Positions 17,629 to 27,239 of a stretch of DNA of 64,000 nt are shown piece by piece. The notes below the pieces were generated by a model. The model saw only the letters and a list, made by a program, of their open reading frames with translations. It did no database searches and was not told the origin of the DNA. This DNA is from an uncultured Clostridia bacterium (GTDB lineage Bacteria; Bacillota; Clostridia; Christensenellales; Borkfalkiaceae). How positions within the stretch are numbered: the stretch's first letter is position 1; the number at the start of each line of letters is the position of its first letter. The stretch lies in NCBI GenBank assembly GCA_958419945.1, contig CATZIC010000001.1:50487-114486 (forward strand). The letters are read 5' to 3'. A program made the position numbers and the translations under genes.

Positions 17629-19467
17629 TTAAGCGTTTACTTTGTAGAAATCTACTTTTCCGCTTTCGATGTCGTAAACGATTTTGTAAGTGCCTGCAGT
17701 GCTGCATTTGAAATTAGATCCGCTTGCGGGGGTGAATAATGCGTTTGTGTCGCCGCTAGTTCCGATTACGGAAGCGCCGAGATAATCGCCGTAGCCGGTC
17801 GTTTCGCCCTTGGGATGTCTTTCCATTCCGAATTCAACCGCCGTATCAGCAGTAACCGTTAAAGTGTATTCATAGGTTTTTCCGTCTTCGGAAATACCGA
17901 ATTTCCACTGAGCGTCGAAATTATGTGCCCAAGAGTTTATGCCGGAACCTTTGATATAGATATCCAAAGTATCCGCGGAATCGGTATGTTCGGTTATGGT
18001 TATAATCTTGGAATAGCTGTCGAAAGAAATATCGTAAACGCCTGCGGTCAACACTTTAATATTGTTGTTAGTAGCGCTTGCCGCCGAGAAAGCAGGGTTC
18101 TTTCTAAGATAATTGTACTGATAATCGGTGCGTGTAGCCGTCCAATTCGGGGTTTCGCCCTTATTAAAGCCACGAAGTAAAAGTTCTGCGCCTTCATTTA
18201 AGGTAACGCTTTCAATAATATAAATGCCGGAGCCTTCTTGGGTTTCGGTAAGAATGAAGTTTGCGGGCGTATTTATAAAGTCGCCGTAGTTACCGCCGTT
18301 AAAGTTGCCGTCGATATAGTAGTCGTTTGCCGCCATTTCGGCACTTTCGTACGTAACGGTAAGTTTTTGCGTATCTTTATTATAGGTAAATGTGTAGTTT
18401 CCGCTTGCTTTTGCGGTCATATTGCCTGCTTCGCCACCAACGAAAGCTTTACTTGCTTCGTCAAGGTTGCCTGCCTTTACGTAAATGCTTCCTACGGAAG
18501 TAGTGGATTCGCCGTTTTCAATTACGGTGTTAGTAGAGGTGAACAGGAATTCTTCCCCTTCTTTAAGATAGACGGAAAGGGTGTAGTTTGAGCCGCTTTG
18601 CGCCATCTTGGTTGCGTTATTGTACATATCCGCCCAACCGGTAATGCCTGCGCCTTTAATGTAAAGGTCGGTTACGGTAACGGAATCGTTTAATACGTCG
18701 CCGTTACGTACCCAGGTGATACTGTCGTAGGTACCCATGTTGTAGGTTTCCTTGTTTTCTTCTGTGTAAGTAGGCGCTTCGGTGTTGTAATAATCCTCGT
18801 TGGGATAGGTCTTTAAAGTAAAGGTGTAATTGCCGGCGTGTTCAACTTTGATATTTGCGGTCTTTGCTGCGTCGGTATAAGGACTTGCGTTACTTGTAAA
18901 TACTTCGGTTCCGTCCGCAAGTTTGGTTTCGAGAAGATATCCGAATCCCCTTTGATTCTGCCAACTGCTGTTGATAGCGAATTGGAATTCGTCGTCCTTT
19001 TTAAGGTCCATGGTTATGGTATATTCGTTTTTATCGGCAGCTTTTTTTAGTTTGAAGCTGTCGTTTATAACCTTACCCCAGTCGGACGAGAATAAAAGTT
19101 CGCTGGTGCCGGAACCCACAACGTAATAGCTACGGACGTCCTCGGTATATAGTGTAAATCCTGCGTAAACGGACGTGTCTTCTTTTATTTTGGTTGTAAA
19201 ATCGAAACGGTGGTTTTTGGAAGGAACGGCAAACCAATCTACGAATTCGTAGCCGCCGTCTTTTGTCGGGGTATAGCTTGTAAGGGTTTCACCCTCTTTT
19301 ACCTTTTCGGTTTTTAAAACCGTCATCTCGGAAACTTTAGAGGTCCCCGTTGCATCATACCACGTAACCGTGTATTCCTTTTCAAGCTGAGGCGGAGTAC
19401 ACGCAAACGCACCAAAGCATAACACCATTACGGCGCATACTAAGAAAGCCGTTAAAATTTTCTTCAT
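17629..19467 (-). CDS. SusE/SusF-like glucan-binding lipoprotein with InlB repeat
   Basis: 612 residues from the ATG at 19467, which has GGGAGG upstream and a lipoprotein signal peptide ending FGAFAC (Cys23). The frame stays open to 20004, but that extension is a translation of intergenic repeats. Residues about 33-105 form an InlB/Listeria-Bacteroides repeat (VTWYD...WFAVPSKNHRFDF). Four following modules start with a (Y)YxxG pattern: YYVVGSGTSE, DLYIKGAGITGW, DYYIDGNFNG and DIYIKGSGINSW. They resemble the starch-binding modules of SusE/SusF. The protein should sit on the outer face of the membrane and hold alpha-glucan near the importer; the binding role is inference. Confidence 0.82.
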   Translation of the reverse strand: MKKILTAFLVCAVMVLCFGAFACTPPQLEKEYTVTWYDATGTSKVSEMTVLKTEKVKEGETLTSYTPTKDGGYEFVDWFAVPSKNHRFDFTTKIKEDTSVYAGFTLYTEDVRSYYVVGSGTSELLFSSDWGKVINDSFKLKKAADKNEYTITMDLKKDDEFQFAINSSWQNQRGFGYLLETKLADGTEVFTSNASPYTDAAKTANIKVEHAGNYTFTLKTYPNEDYYNTEAPTYTEENKETYNMGTYDSITWVRNGDVLNDSVTVTDLYIKGAGITGWADMYNNATKMAQSGSNYTLSVYLKEGEEFLFTSTNTVIENGESTTSVGSIYVKAGNLDEASKAFVGGEAGNMTAKASGNYTFTYNKDTQKLTVTYESAEMAANDYYIDGNFNGGNYGDFINTPANFILTETQEGSGIYIIESVTLNEGAELLLRGFNKGETPNWTATRTDYQYNYLRKNPAFSAASATNNNIKVLTAGVYDISFDSYSKIITITEHTDSADTLDIYIKGSGINSWAHNFDAQWKFGISEDGKTYEYTLTVTADTAVEFGMERHPKGETTGYGDYLGASVIGTSGDTNALFTPASGSNFKCSTAGTYKIVYDIESGKVDFYKVNA

Positions 19468-20312
19468 GCTTAATTTTTCCTCCCGGAATTTTTTTGTTTT
19501 TTCGTAAGGCGGCTTGTTGGTACCTAACTTTGCCGCCGACTTACTTAACAAGTTAAGCATAACACAGCAAACCGCCTTTGTCAATACCCTTTTAAAAAAT
19601 TTTTCAAAGAAATTTTTTGTGAAGTTTGGAGAGTGGAGCGTTGAGAGTGAAGTTGTGGATTTAAAGTAATTATTGAAGTTCCCTTCGTGAACGGACAATC
19701 CTTCAGGCTCTTTCGTTTCAGCTCCATTTGCTACATATGGAGCCGATGAAAAAGTGGCAATAATCGACTTATACGCCCACTTTTGAGAATTATTCCGCTT
19801 TTGTTTCTGGATTGCCACGTCGCCCGACTCGCAATGACGGTTAAAATCGGCACATAACAGTAGCTTATGGGATGGATGGGAAAGGAAAAGTTTGGCGCAT
19901 GTTTGCTTGTTGGGGCTAAAGATATTTAGCCGCCGTTTTTGTGTGATAATCGGCTTATAGCCACACTTTTGAGAATTATCACGCTTGGGTTTCTGGATTG
20001 CCACGGAGCTTACGCTCCTCGCAATGACGAAAGGGATAAATTACCTCGCAACGACAATTTGGACAGGTTTTTAAGCAAGCTTAATGACGAAATAATAATT
20101 TAAATCCGTTTCTTTTCACTTTTCAATCTTCACTTTTCCCTTCTCCGGCGAAACATTTACCCGCCATATGTGTCGATAACGGGCTTATAGCCCCACTTTT
20201 TGGTGTTTTTGCGTCTTTTTGGAACCTTTTGGATAATACTTTCCAGGACTTGGAAGTTTTTATTGTTTGTACAGCACTTTTTAAAAATTTTGCCGAATTC
20301 GGCGGTTTTGCG
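19468..20312. repeat. 845-bp intergenic region with three palindromes and two CATTGCGAG repeats
   Basis: TTATAG palindromes lie at 19750-19785, 19942-19970 and 20171-20201. CATTGCGAG-family repeats at 19808-19840 and 19994-20030 each follow a palindrome at similar distance. Short relics such as GTGGATTTAAAGTAATTATT precede them. I see no gene. Confidence 0.7.
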
Positions 20313-20341
20313 TTGACAATCGGATTTTTAAGGTTTATACT
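20313..20341 (+). promoter_or_regulatory. Promoter of the hybrid histidine kinase
   Basis: TTGACA (20313-20318), a 17-bp spacer and TATACT (20336-20341) give a leader of about 50 nt. Confidence 0.8.
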
Positions 20342-20397
20342 TTGTTATACGGATTATTTATTTAAATAGTATATTTAATGGAGTATCTGAAGATATT

Positions 20398-23049
20398 ATG
20401 GAACATGATATCAGCATAAAGGAAAGAAAAAAATCGATAATAAGATGGGTTTCGGTAATTGCCGTGAACGTGATTATTGCCGCAACGGTAATTTTTATGT
20501 CGGTGAGCTATTCATTAAGCCAAAACGAAACCAGATATAAGGCAAGGGAGAGAAACTTTTCTTCTACCCTCGATACGATGGGACAGGTTGCGTATGGATT
20601 TTTACATAACGAACAGGTCTTTTGCGACAACTGGGCTAACTATCTTAACACCTCTAAAATCACGAATACAGAAACCTGCGTACAATTTGTGGGTAACATC
20701 AACACCGATACCAAAAGGGTTACGGCGCATTTTATTCGCTACGACACCTATACGGGCGTAGCACCGGAAAAAACTCAAGACGGCGTTAAGGCGGTGCCCG
20801 TAGATTATACCGGCATTCAGGAGCGTGTCAGAGAGGCTTTTTAGAAAACCCAGGTATGCACGGAAGGTGAATCGCACCTACATATTACGGAACCCTTTAT
20901 AAATCCGCTTGACGGAGTTACCTGTATAGGTTTTTGCCACAACGTAAATATCTATGATGCAGAGCAGAAAGAAATTGTAGACAAGGTAGCTCTTGTAAGG
21001 ATTATTCCGGTTGAGGAATTCGAAGGTCAATGGACCTTCCCTACCGCTTATAAGAATGCAAAACTCGGACTTATATCGAGCGACGGCGACTTTGTCGTTC
21101 ACTTTGACTCCGCTAACGCCAACGTGGAATCACAGGAAGGCAGAAACTTCTTCAGTTATCTTGATACGGCAAGCGATATAGGCGACGACGAATTGCAGCA
21201 ACTTATACAGTACTTTGACAGTTCCCGTGTTGAATTAGACGGTGATAGCCACGGCGAAATAAGATGCAGTTTTACGGATACAAATAAAGAGGCTTACTTT
21301 TCATACCATCGTCTGGAAAAGGACAAAGAATGGATACTTATCGGCTACACGTTAAGAGAGGACTTGGGCGTTACGACCCTTGATACCACTCTGGCTGTAA
21401 TAATCATAGTAGGTTTCTGCTTCCTGGTACTTTTTGACGGTGCTTACTTCTTCATTATGAACAAGGCCCTTAAAAACAGCATTGAAGAAATTAAGAACGC
21501 CAACCAGGCAAAGACAAGATTTTTGTCCACTATGTCCCACGACATAAGAACGCCTATGAACGCTATTATCGGTATGACGGCGATAGCGGCTAAGCGTATA
21601 GACGACAAAAAACAGGTTTCGGAGTGCTTACAGCAGATAACGCGTGCTTCTAACCACCTTTTAACCCTTATAAACGACGTTCTGGACATTTCCAAAGTGG
21701 AAAGCGGAAAGTTCACGATGAACCCAACAGTCTTCTCTCTTGCGGACTTAATGGCAAATATCGTAAGTATTTCGCAGCCGCACATTAAGGAAAAGGACAT
21801 GGATTTCGAAATCCATGCAAGAAAAGTTAAACACGAATACATTTTCGCAGACGAACTGAGAATCAACCAGATACTAATCAACCTTATCTCTAACGCCATA
21901 AAATACACGCCGGAAAAAGGCAGAGTTTTACTGAGCGTTGAAGAAAGAGCCTCCGAAAGAGGTCATAATATGGTTCAGCTCGTGTTTACGATTACGGATA
22001 CCGGTATAGGTATGTCGGAAGAGTTTATGGAAACTATGTACGACACATTCGTCAGAAACATTGACAGCCGTATCAACACAATTCAGGGCACGGGTCTCGG
22101 GCTTGCGATAACAAAACAGATGGTCGACCTTATGGAAGGCACTATAGAGGCGGAAAGCAAACTCGGTCAAGGCACCACGTTTACGGTTAAACTCGACCTT
22201 CCTATCGCCGAAAAGGTTACCGACGATTTAGTACTTCCTCCCCTTAAGATGCTCGTTGTCGACGACGACAAGATATTCCTTGAAAGCGCGGAAGACACGC
22301 TTATGTCTCTCGGCCTTTTGACGGACACTGCAAACAGCGGTGAAGAAGCCGTTATCAAGGTCGTGGATAAGCACGATAAAGGCGACGATTATCAATGCGT
22401 TATCGTTGACTGGAAGATGCCGGACATGAGCGGTATCGAAACGGTAAGAACCATAAGAGAAAAGGTCGGCGAAGCGGTTTCCATCGTAATTATAAGCGCT
22501 TACGACTGGACTGATATCGAAGAGGAAGCCATAAAGGCAGGCGCAAACGGATTTATATCCAAGCCATTGTTCCGTTCCAACGTATACAGCACGCTTAACG
22601 AGCTTTTGAACCTCGACCACGGAAGTAAAACTTCGAACGAGGACGACACAAGCGACCTTGAAGGTATGCACCTTTTGATTGCGGAAGATAACGACATTAA
22701 CTGGGAAATCATTCAGGTAATGTTGGAATTCCACAATATCACGTCCGAAAGGGCGGAAAACGGACAGATTTGCTACGACATGATAACTTCTGCCGAGCCG
22801 GGTACCTTCAACGCTATCCTTATGGATATTCAGATGCCTATTATGAACGGCAACGAGGCAGCAAGGGCTATACGTGCTTCGAATAACGAGTACGCTAAAA
22901 ATATTCCTATAATCGCTATGACGGCGGACGCTTTTGCGGAAGATATCGCTGCTTGCAAGGAAGCCGGTATGAACGGCCACGTTGCTAAGCCTATCGATAT
23001 GAAGAAGCTTATAAAGGAATTGCGTGAAGCGCTTAATCTCAAAAAATAA
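20398..23049 (+). pseudogene. Hybrid sensor histidine kinase interrupted by one in-frame TAG
   Basis: One continuous frame from ATG 20398 to 23049 (884 codons including the terminal stop) is broken only by TAG at 20842-20844 (codon 149). The codons after it (KTQVCTEGESHLHITEPF...) carry on without a shift, and the next internal ATG is not until later. Order: helix at about 15-37, extracytoplasmic sensor, second helix near 330-355, HisKA with MSHDIRTPMNAIIG (His about 381), HATPase with GTGLGLAITKQMV, REC1 (KMLVVDDDK, Asp about 671 in VDWKMPDMSG) and REC2 (LLIAEDNDIN, Asp about 809 in LMDIQMPIMNG). This BarA/EvgS-like plan normally needs a separate Hpt protein, and one is encoded at 25330. Without readthrough the kinase is split from its sensor. 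The promoter and frame otherwise look healthy. Confidence 0.85.
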
Positions 23050-23063
23050 TCCATAAAACCAAA

Positions 23064-23088
23064 GGCACCCATTACGGGTGCCTTTTTT
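23064..23088 (+). terminator. Terminator after hybrid kinase
   Basis: Stem GGCACCC/GGGTGCC with a T6 tail. Confidence 0.85.
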
Positions 23089-23420
23089 GCTATGAAGTGT
23101 GAAGTGTAGTGCTTTCCCGTCATTGCGAGGCAATATATTGCCGTGGCAATCCAGACACCAAGGAAGAACGAGTGAAAAAGCATAAAAAACCGCTATAAGC
23201 CCGTTATCGCCTATCGACTAATGAAAATAAGGATTTGAAATTATTATAAAAAACGCCGCCTTGTGGCGGCTTGTGGGGCGGGTGGAAAAATAGAAGTTTG
23301 AGGACTTGTAAGTTTGTGGGGGCAATTTAAGTATAGTGGTGGCGTTTTTTATAACGCTCAGGTTTCCTGGATTGCCACGCTTCGCTCTCAATGACGGGGA
23401 ACAATATCGGTTTCGGGATC
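23089..23420. repeat. Intergenic repeats between convergent genes
   Basis: CATTGCGAG-family copies lie at 23118-23154 and 23367-23398 in opposite orientation, with a palindrome copy (23174-23213, minus orientation) between. A GCCGCC/GGCGGC hairpin lies near 23250-23270. Confidence 0.65.
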
Positions 23421-23963
23421 TTATTTATCGGTTTTGGGGTGATCTTTTGCGTATTGCAAAAAGTCCGAAGTTTTCGACCAATATTTAACGCCCCAATTTT
23501 CAAAATTCCACTTTTCGGAATACTCGTTACATTCGTAATCGATATAAAATAAGTCGTTATTACAAACAACGAAGTTGGTCGGAAAATAGTCTATATTAGT
23601 ATTTGCGGGATACAACAAATCGCACATATCACGTAACTGTTTGAAATAATCGGGTTTCATTTTATCGTTTAAAACCAAGTCGTAAATCGTTTCGCCGTCG
23701 ACAAACTCCTTTAAAATACGCTCGTTTTTAAGGTCGACGTCAAGCATAAGCGGCATTTTTATGCCGATCGATTTAAGCTTTTTATAATCGTTTAGCTCCG
23801 CTTCTATCTTGTTTCCGAAATTATAATAATCGCAAGGTTCGTGGTGAATTTGTTTTACTACCGCCCTGCCACTGTCACTTTCGACAAGATAGGAATATCC
23901 GCCCTTGCCCTTTCCGAGCAGCTTTACTATTGTAAACTCTTTTCCGTTTACCGTGATTTCCAT
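23421..23963 (-). CDS. Small protein-kinase-fold protein next to Fic
   Basis: 180 residues from the ATG at 23963 (AGAGG seven bases upstream); the frame is open to 24026 but has no ribosome site there. Visible kinase features are a glycine-rich loop LLGKGKGGYSYLVE, a lysine strand VVKQIH, an EFVDGETIYDLV hinge, and a catalytic-loop-like NIDYFPTNFVV followed by LFYIDYE, where D-Y-E would replace DFG. The usual HxD is changed to N-I-D. It could phosphorylate a protein or small molecule, as in bacterial Bud32/aminoglycoside-kinase-like folds. It lies about 80 bases downstream of the Fic gene on the same strand, so the pair may be an operon. The function is not known. Confidence 0.72.
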   Translation of the reverse strand: MEITVNGKEFTIVKLLGKGKGGYSYLVESDSGRAVVKQIHHEPCDYYNFGNKIEAELNDYKKLKSIGIKMPLMLDVDLKNERILKEFVDGETIYDLVLNDKMKPDYFKQLRDMCDLLYPANTNIDYFPTNFVVCNNDLFYIDYECNEYSEKWNFENWGVKYWSKTSDFLQYAKDHPKTDK

Positions 23964-24041
23964 AAAATCCTCTTTTAATGTTTTAATGACAATGGGTGTT
24001 GATATTTTTTCGGCTTTTTCGGCCACTTTTTTGCCTCTTAA

Positions 24042-25064
24042 TTAGATATTTTTCACTTTCCAACTTCCGCTTTTCTTGCCGCCCACACGTTCCACAATTC
24101 CCTGCTCCTGCAAGGTTTTCATCGTCATTTTAACCGTACGAAGCGATCTTCCGATTTTATCCGCAATTTGTTGAAGGGTAATTTCGGGATCGCTACGCAG
24201 TATGTCCAAAATCAGCGTCTCTCTCTCGGATATTGTTTTGGGCGTTTTCTCGGCCTCTCTATACCCGATATGCAGTTTGCGGTTAGATAGGATATTATCT
24301 TCGTCAAGAAGGAGATTTTTAAGGAACAGTTCGAGATATTGCGTAGTCTCATAGACGCCCTTTGAGCGATTGTTGTAATTTGCACGAACGAGCGCATTTC
24401 TGAAATACCACGAGTTTTCTGCAAATATATCGTTGGTGACATTGAATCCGAGCTTGGAAAGATATTTAATCAAAAATACAGCCGTAGTTCTCGTATTCCC
24501 TTCACCAAAAACGTGGATTTGCCAAAGGTTCGAAATAAATCTTGCAATGTGCGAGATAATTTCTTCCGTTGAAAGCCCTTTATAGCTAAACTTTCGTTCC
24601 AAGTTGAAATCGTATTCGAGCGTTTCACGAAGGTTCAAAGCGCTACCGTACGTTACGGTATCTCCGTCAAGTACCCATTCTTCCTTCGTTATGTTGTAAT
24701 CTCGAATTCTGCCGGCATGGGAATAAATTCCTTCGAAAAGTCGCCTATGGATGGTGGTAAGCTCCACCGGAGAGAAGACGAAAGATTTTTCGGAAATTAT
24801 TTGTGCAATCCGAACGGAAACCATATCGGCTTCTTCAGCACGCTCCGTTTTGGATGCGTTCTCCTTGTAATAAGACGCAATCAGTTTATGCGCATCGTCA
24901 AAACTGATATCACCATTGATGCTTTTTGTTGCAGTCTGAATAAGGTATTCCGACGGCTTGAGACCATCTACCTCTTGAAGCCCGATTGCGGTTTTCCAAG
25001 CATAGCTTTTGTAGTATTTCGTGGGCTCCGTTTCTTTCGAATACCCTTCAAAAAGTTCTTTCAT
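24042..25064 (-). CDS. Fic-domain protein with C-terminal winged helix
   Basis: 340 residues from the ATG at 25064 (GGGAGG four bases upstream; a TTG at 25076 is less likely). The Fic active site HVFGEGNTRT, with His near residue 184, matches HxFx(D/E)GNxRxx, so AMP transfer (AMPylation) activity is plausible. The N-terminal 150 residues are helical. The last 60 (PEITLQQIADKIGRSLRTVK...) form a winged helix-turn-helix, which points to DNA binding and probable self-regulation. I see no clear inhibitory (S/T)xxxE(G/N) helix. Its promoter has four copies of a TTAAAGTGCAAT site. The small kinase-fold gene follows directly. Confidence 0.88.
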   Translation of the reverse strand: MKELFEGYSKETEPTKYYKSYAWKTAIGLQEVDGLKPSEYLIQTATKSINGDISFDDAHKLIASYYKENASKTERAEEADMVSVRIAQIISEKSFVFSPVELTTIHRRLFEGIYSHAGRIRDYNITKEEWVLDGDTVTYGSALNLRETLEYDFNLERKFSYKGLSTEEIISHIARFISNLWQIHVFGEGNTRTTAVFLIKYLSKLGFNVTNDIFAENSWYFRNALVRANYNNRSKGVYETTQYLELFLKNLLLDEDNILSNRKLHIGYREAEKTPKTISERETLILDILRSDPEITLQQIADKIGRSLRTVKMTMKTLQEQGIVERVGGKKSGSWKVKNI

Positions 25065-25090
25065 GCGCCCTCCCAATAGGTGTTACATAG

Positions 25091-25169
25091 ATTATACCAT
25101 AGTTTACGTTAAAGTGCAATACTTAAAGTGCAATTTGCTTATTAGTTTGCACTTAAAAATTGCACTTTA
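25091..25169 (-). promoter_or_regulatory. Fic promoter with four operator-like repeats
   Basis: TTGCAC (25114-25119) and TATAAT (25091-25096) on the minus strand are 17 bases apart. TTAAAGTGCAAT occurs at 25109-25120 and 25123-25134 and, inverted, as TTTGCACTTAA (25146-25156) and ATTGCACTTTA (25159-25169). The first copy contains the -35 box. The winged helix of the Fic protein is the obvious candidate ligand. Confidence 0.7.
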
Positions 25170-25280
25170 GCCTTCTTTATGATAAAAACTGTTATTTTCA
25201 ATCTGTTTTTTTATACCACAAAGCCTTTTTCCTTAAATTCAGCCACCGCCTGCAGGAAGGTAGATTTTTATTGATACGAA

Positions 25281-25307
25281 AAAAAAGCAAGACGATGCTT
25301 GCTTTTT
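25281..25307 (-). terminator. Terminator after hpt gene
   Basis: Stem AAAAAGCAAG/CTTGCTTTTT, serving the minus-strand Hpt gene. Confidence 0.8.
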
Positions 25308-25329
25308 AAGTGGTTTATCTTAAAGTCTT

Positions 25330-25689
25330 TCAGCCTTGGTCGGCAAACAGCTGTTTAAGGCTTTGTATTGCCTCGGTATAGTCTTTGGTAACCTTTTCCA
25401 AAAGGTCTTCATACGAAGCGGTTTCGCCGTGGCGCAAAGCCTCTGTAATTGCGGAGCTTGACTGCAAAAGCCTGTCGATACCGAGGTTTTGGCAAACACC
25501 TTTTAGGGTGTGTGCCGCACGGAAAGCCGTTTCATAGTCCCCTGCTTTTATAGAGTTTACAAGTAAAGTATAGCTTCCGTCTTCCATAAATTTAAACAAA
25601 AACTTTCTTACGAGTTGTTCGGACGGCAAGCGCGCCATAACGTTTTGGTAATTTCCGCCGACAGCGGTGTAAAATTCCTTTAAATCCAT
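25330..25689 (-). CDS. Hpt phosphotransfer protein
   Basis: A 119-residue single-domain histidine phosphotransfer protein with His60 in AAHTLKGVCQNLG, the usual phosphorylated helix. It would carry phosphate between the REC domains of the hybrid kinase at 20398 and the response regulator upstream. It lies 29 bases downstream of the REC-HD-GYP gene with its own AGGAG-type site, so the two are likely co-transcribed. A terminator follows. Confidence 0.92.
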   Translation of the reverse strand: MDLKEFYTAVGGNYQNVMARLPSEQLVRKFLFKFMEDGSYTLLVNSIKAGDYETAFRAAHTLKGVCQNLGIDRLLQSSSAITEALRHGETASYEDLLEKVTKDYTEAIQSLKQLFADQG

Positions 25690-25718
25690 AATAATCTCTC
25701 CTTATCGTAATTTTAGGT

Positions 25719-27239
25719 TCATAAAAGTTCCACCTTGCCCACGACGCCCGTGTAGCCCGTATTTTCCTTGTTAATCCACATTGCACGGCACTTTATAACG
25801 GCGTCGCGTAGTTCGCCTTTAAAGCGGATTTTGCAGTTGTAACTGACTTCGGGATTTTGAATTGTGGCGGAAGATAGCAAACTTTTTATATTCATAAGTG
25901 CGGCCTCGTCCAAAACCTTTTTAATGCGTTCGTTTCCGTACGGTGAAACAGTAATTCTGTCAATATCCAAAGTTTCCGCCGCAAATTGGGATACCGCAAA
26001 CATAGACGGCTCTTTTGTAAATTCAAACCATATTTCGTTTGCGTTGTTGCTTGTAAACTCGTTTTTGGTTCGGGCGGTTTCAAGCATACCGATAATATGT
26101 TCGGACGAAGTAAGTTCGTTACTTTCCGATACCTTTTTGGAAATGTTTTTAATTTCCTTTTCTTCCTGCTTTTCGGGGCTGTTTAAGGTGAGTTCGCTTC
26201 TTATAACTTCCTGACAATCCTTTAAACATTCGTAAAGAAGCGGGTTAAAGTTTCCGCATTCGCCGCCGATAATCATTTCCATTGCCTTTTCGTGCGAAAA
26301 TGCCTTTTTATAAACACGCTCGCTTGTCAATGCGTCGTAAACGTCGGCAAGGGAAACCACTTGTGCAGAGATGGGAATATCCTCCCCTTTAAGCCCGTCG
26401 GGATAACCCCTTCCGTCGTATCTTTCGTGGTGCCAACGGCAGATTTCATATGCGAATTTAAGCAAAGTTTCGTTCTTGAATGCTTCAAGCCCGTCAAGCA
26501 TTTGCGCACCGATTGCGGAATGGGTTTTCATTACCGTAAATTCTTCGGGGGTAAGCCTACCGGGTTTGTTTAATATTTCGCCCGGGATAGCGATTTTACC
26601 TATATCGTGAAGGGCCGAAGCCGTGCTTATTATGTCAATATCCTGATAGGAAAGTTTGTATTTGTCGGTTTTCGATACGATGCTGTTAAGCAAAATTTCC
26701 GTTATTTTTTGAACGTGCAGTACGTGCAGTCCGCTTTCGCCGTTACGAAACTCTACGATATGGCTTAGTATAGAGATCATAAGGCGGTTGGACTTTTCCT
26801 TTTCGAAAATCTGATCTGCAACGAGAATTTCCAGCTTTTTCTTTTTGGCGTATAAAAGTATAATGTTTTTAACACGGTGGCGTACGATATGAATGTCGAA
26901 AGGTCTGCTGATAAAATCCATTACGCCGAGGTCGTATGCACGGTTTATATAGGTGGGAGAGTTCTCGGAAGATATCATTATAACCGGAACTTCGTCTATA
27001 AGGTGCGTACTGTTCATAAGCGCCAAAACCTCGTACCCGTCCATTACGGGCATAACGATATCCAAAAGCACGAGAGATATTTCTACACTGTGCTGTTGCA
27101 GTATGGTTATGGCTTCCGCACCGTTTTCCGCCTCTATTACGTCGTAATCGTTACCGAGCATCTCGGACAAAATCGCACGGTTTATTTCGTAATCGTCTAC
27201 TATAAGTATTTTTTGTTTGCTTTTGCTTTTCGTACTCAT
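25719..27239 (-). CDS. REC-HD-GYP cyclic di-GMP phosphodiesterase with C-terminal PAS-like domain
   Basis: 506 residues. The receiver domain (1-125, Asp60 in LLDIVMPVMDG) is followed by an HD-GYP phosphodiesterase with ALHDIGKIAIP and KPGRLTPEE (about 211-237), THSAIG, and HHERYDGRGYPDGL (about 270-285). The HD, GYP and metal residues are all present, so it should hydrolyse cyclic di-GMP. Residues 400-506 resemble a PAS-like sensor fold, less common at this end. It is followed directly by an Hpt gene, giving a phosphorelay with the hybrid kinase in the same region. A TATAAT at 27255-27260 is only 15 bases from the ATG, giving a very short leader. Confidence 0.92.
   Translation of the reverse strand: MSTKSKSKQKILIVDDYEINRAILSEMLGNDYDVIEAENGAEAITILQQHSVEISLVLLDIVMPVMDGYEVLALMNSTHLIDEVPVIMISSENSPTYINRAYDLGVMDFISRPFDIHIVRHRVKNIILLYAKKKKLEILVADQIFEKEKSNRLMISILSHIVEFRNGESGLHVLHVQKITEILLNSIVSKTDKYKLSYQDIDIISTASALHDIGKIAIPGEILNKPGRLTPEEFTVMKTHSAIGAQMLDGLEAFKNETLLKFAYEICRWHHERYDGRGYPDGLKGEDIPISAQVVSLADVYDALTSERVYKKAFSHEKAMEMIIGGECGNFNPLLYECLKDCQEVIRSELTLNSPEKQEEKEIKNISKKVSESNELTSSEHIIGMLETARTKNEFTSNNANEIWFEFTKEPSMFAVSQFAAETLDIDRITVSPYGNERIKKVLDEAALMNIKSLLSSATIQNPEVSYNCKIRFKGELRDAVIKCRAMWINKENTGYTGVVGKVELL

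Noticed and set aside
19468..20004. N-terminal extension of the SusE/F-like lipoprotein frame
   Set aside because: The translated residues (such as RHCESGDVAIQK) are intergenic repeats read as protein; the real start at 19467 has a ribosome site and signal peptide.
20842..20844. Pyrrolysine insertion at TAG in the kinase
   Set aside because: No pyl genes or tRNA are in the window and histidine kinases are not pyrrolysine proteins; error or nonsense mutation is simpler.
22228..23133. 301-codon frame antisense to the hybrid kinase
   Set aside because: Antisense shadow of the receiver domains; composition reflects the coding strand.
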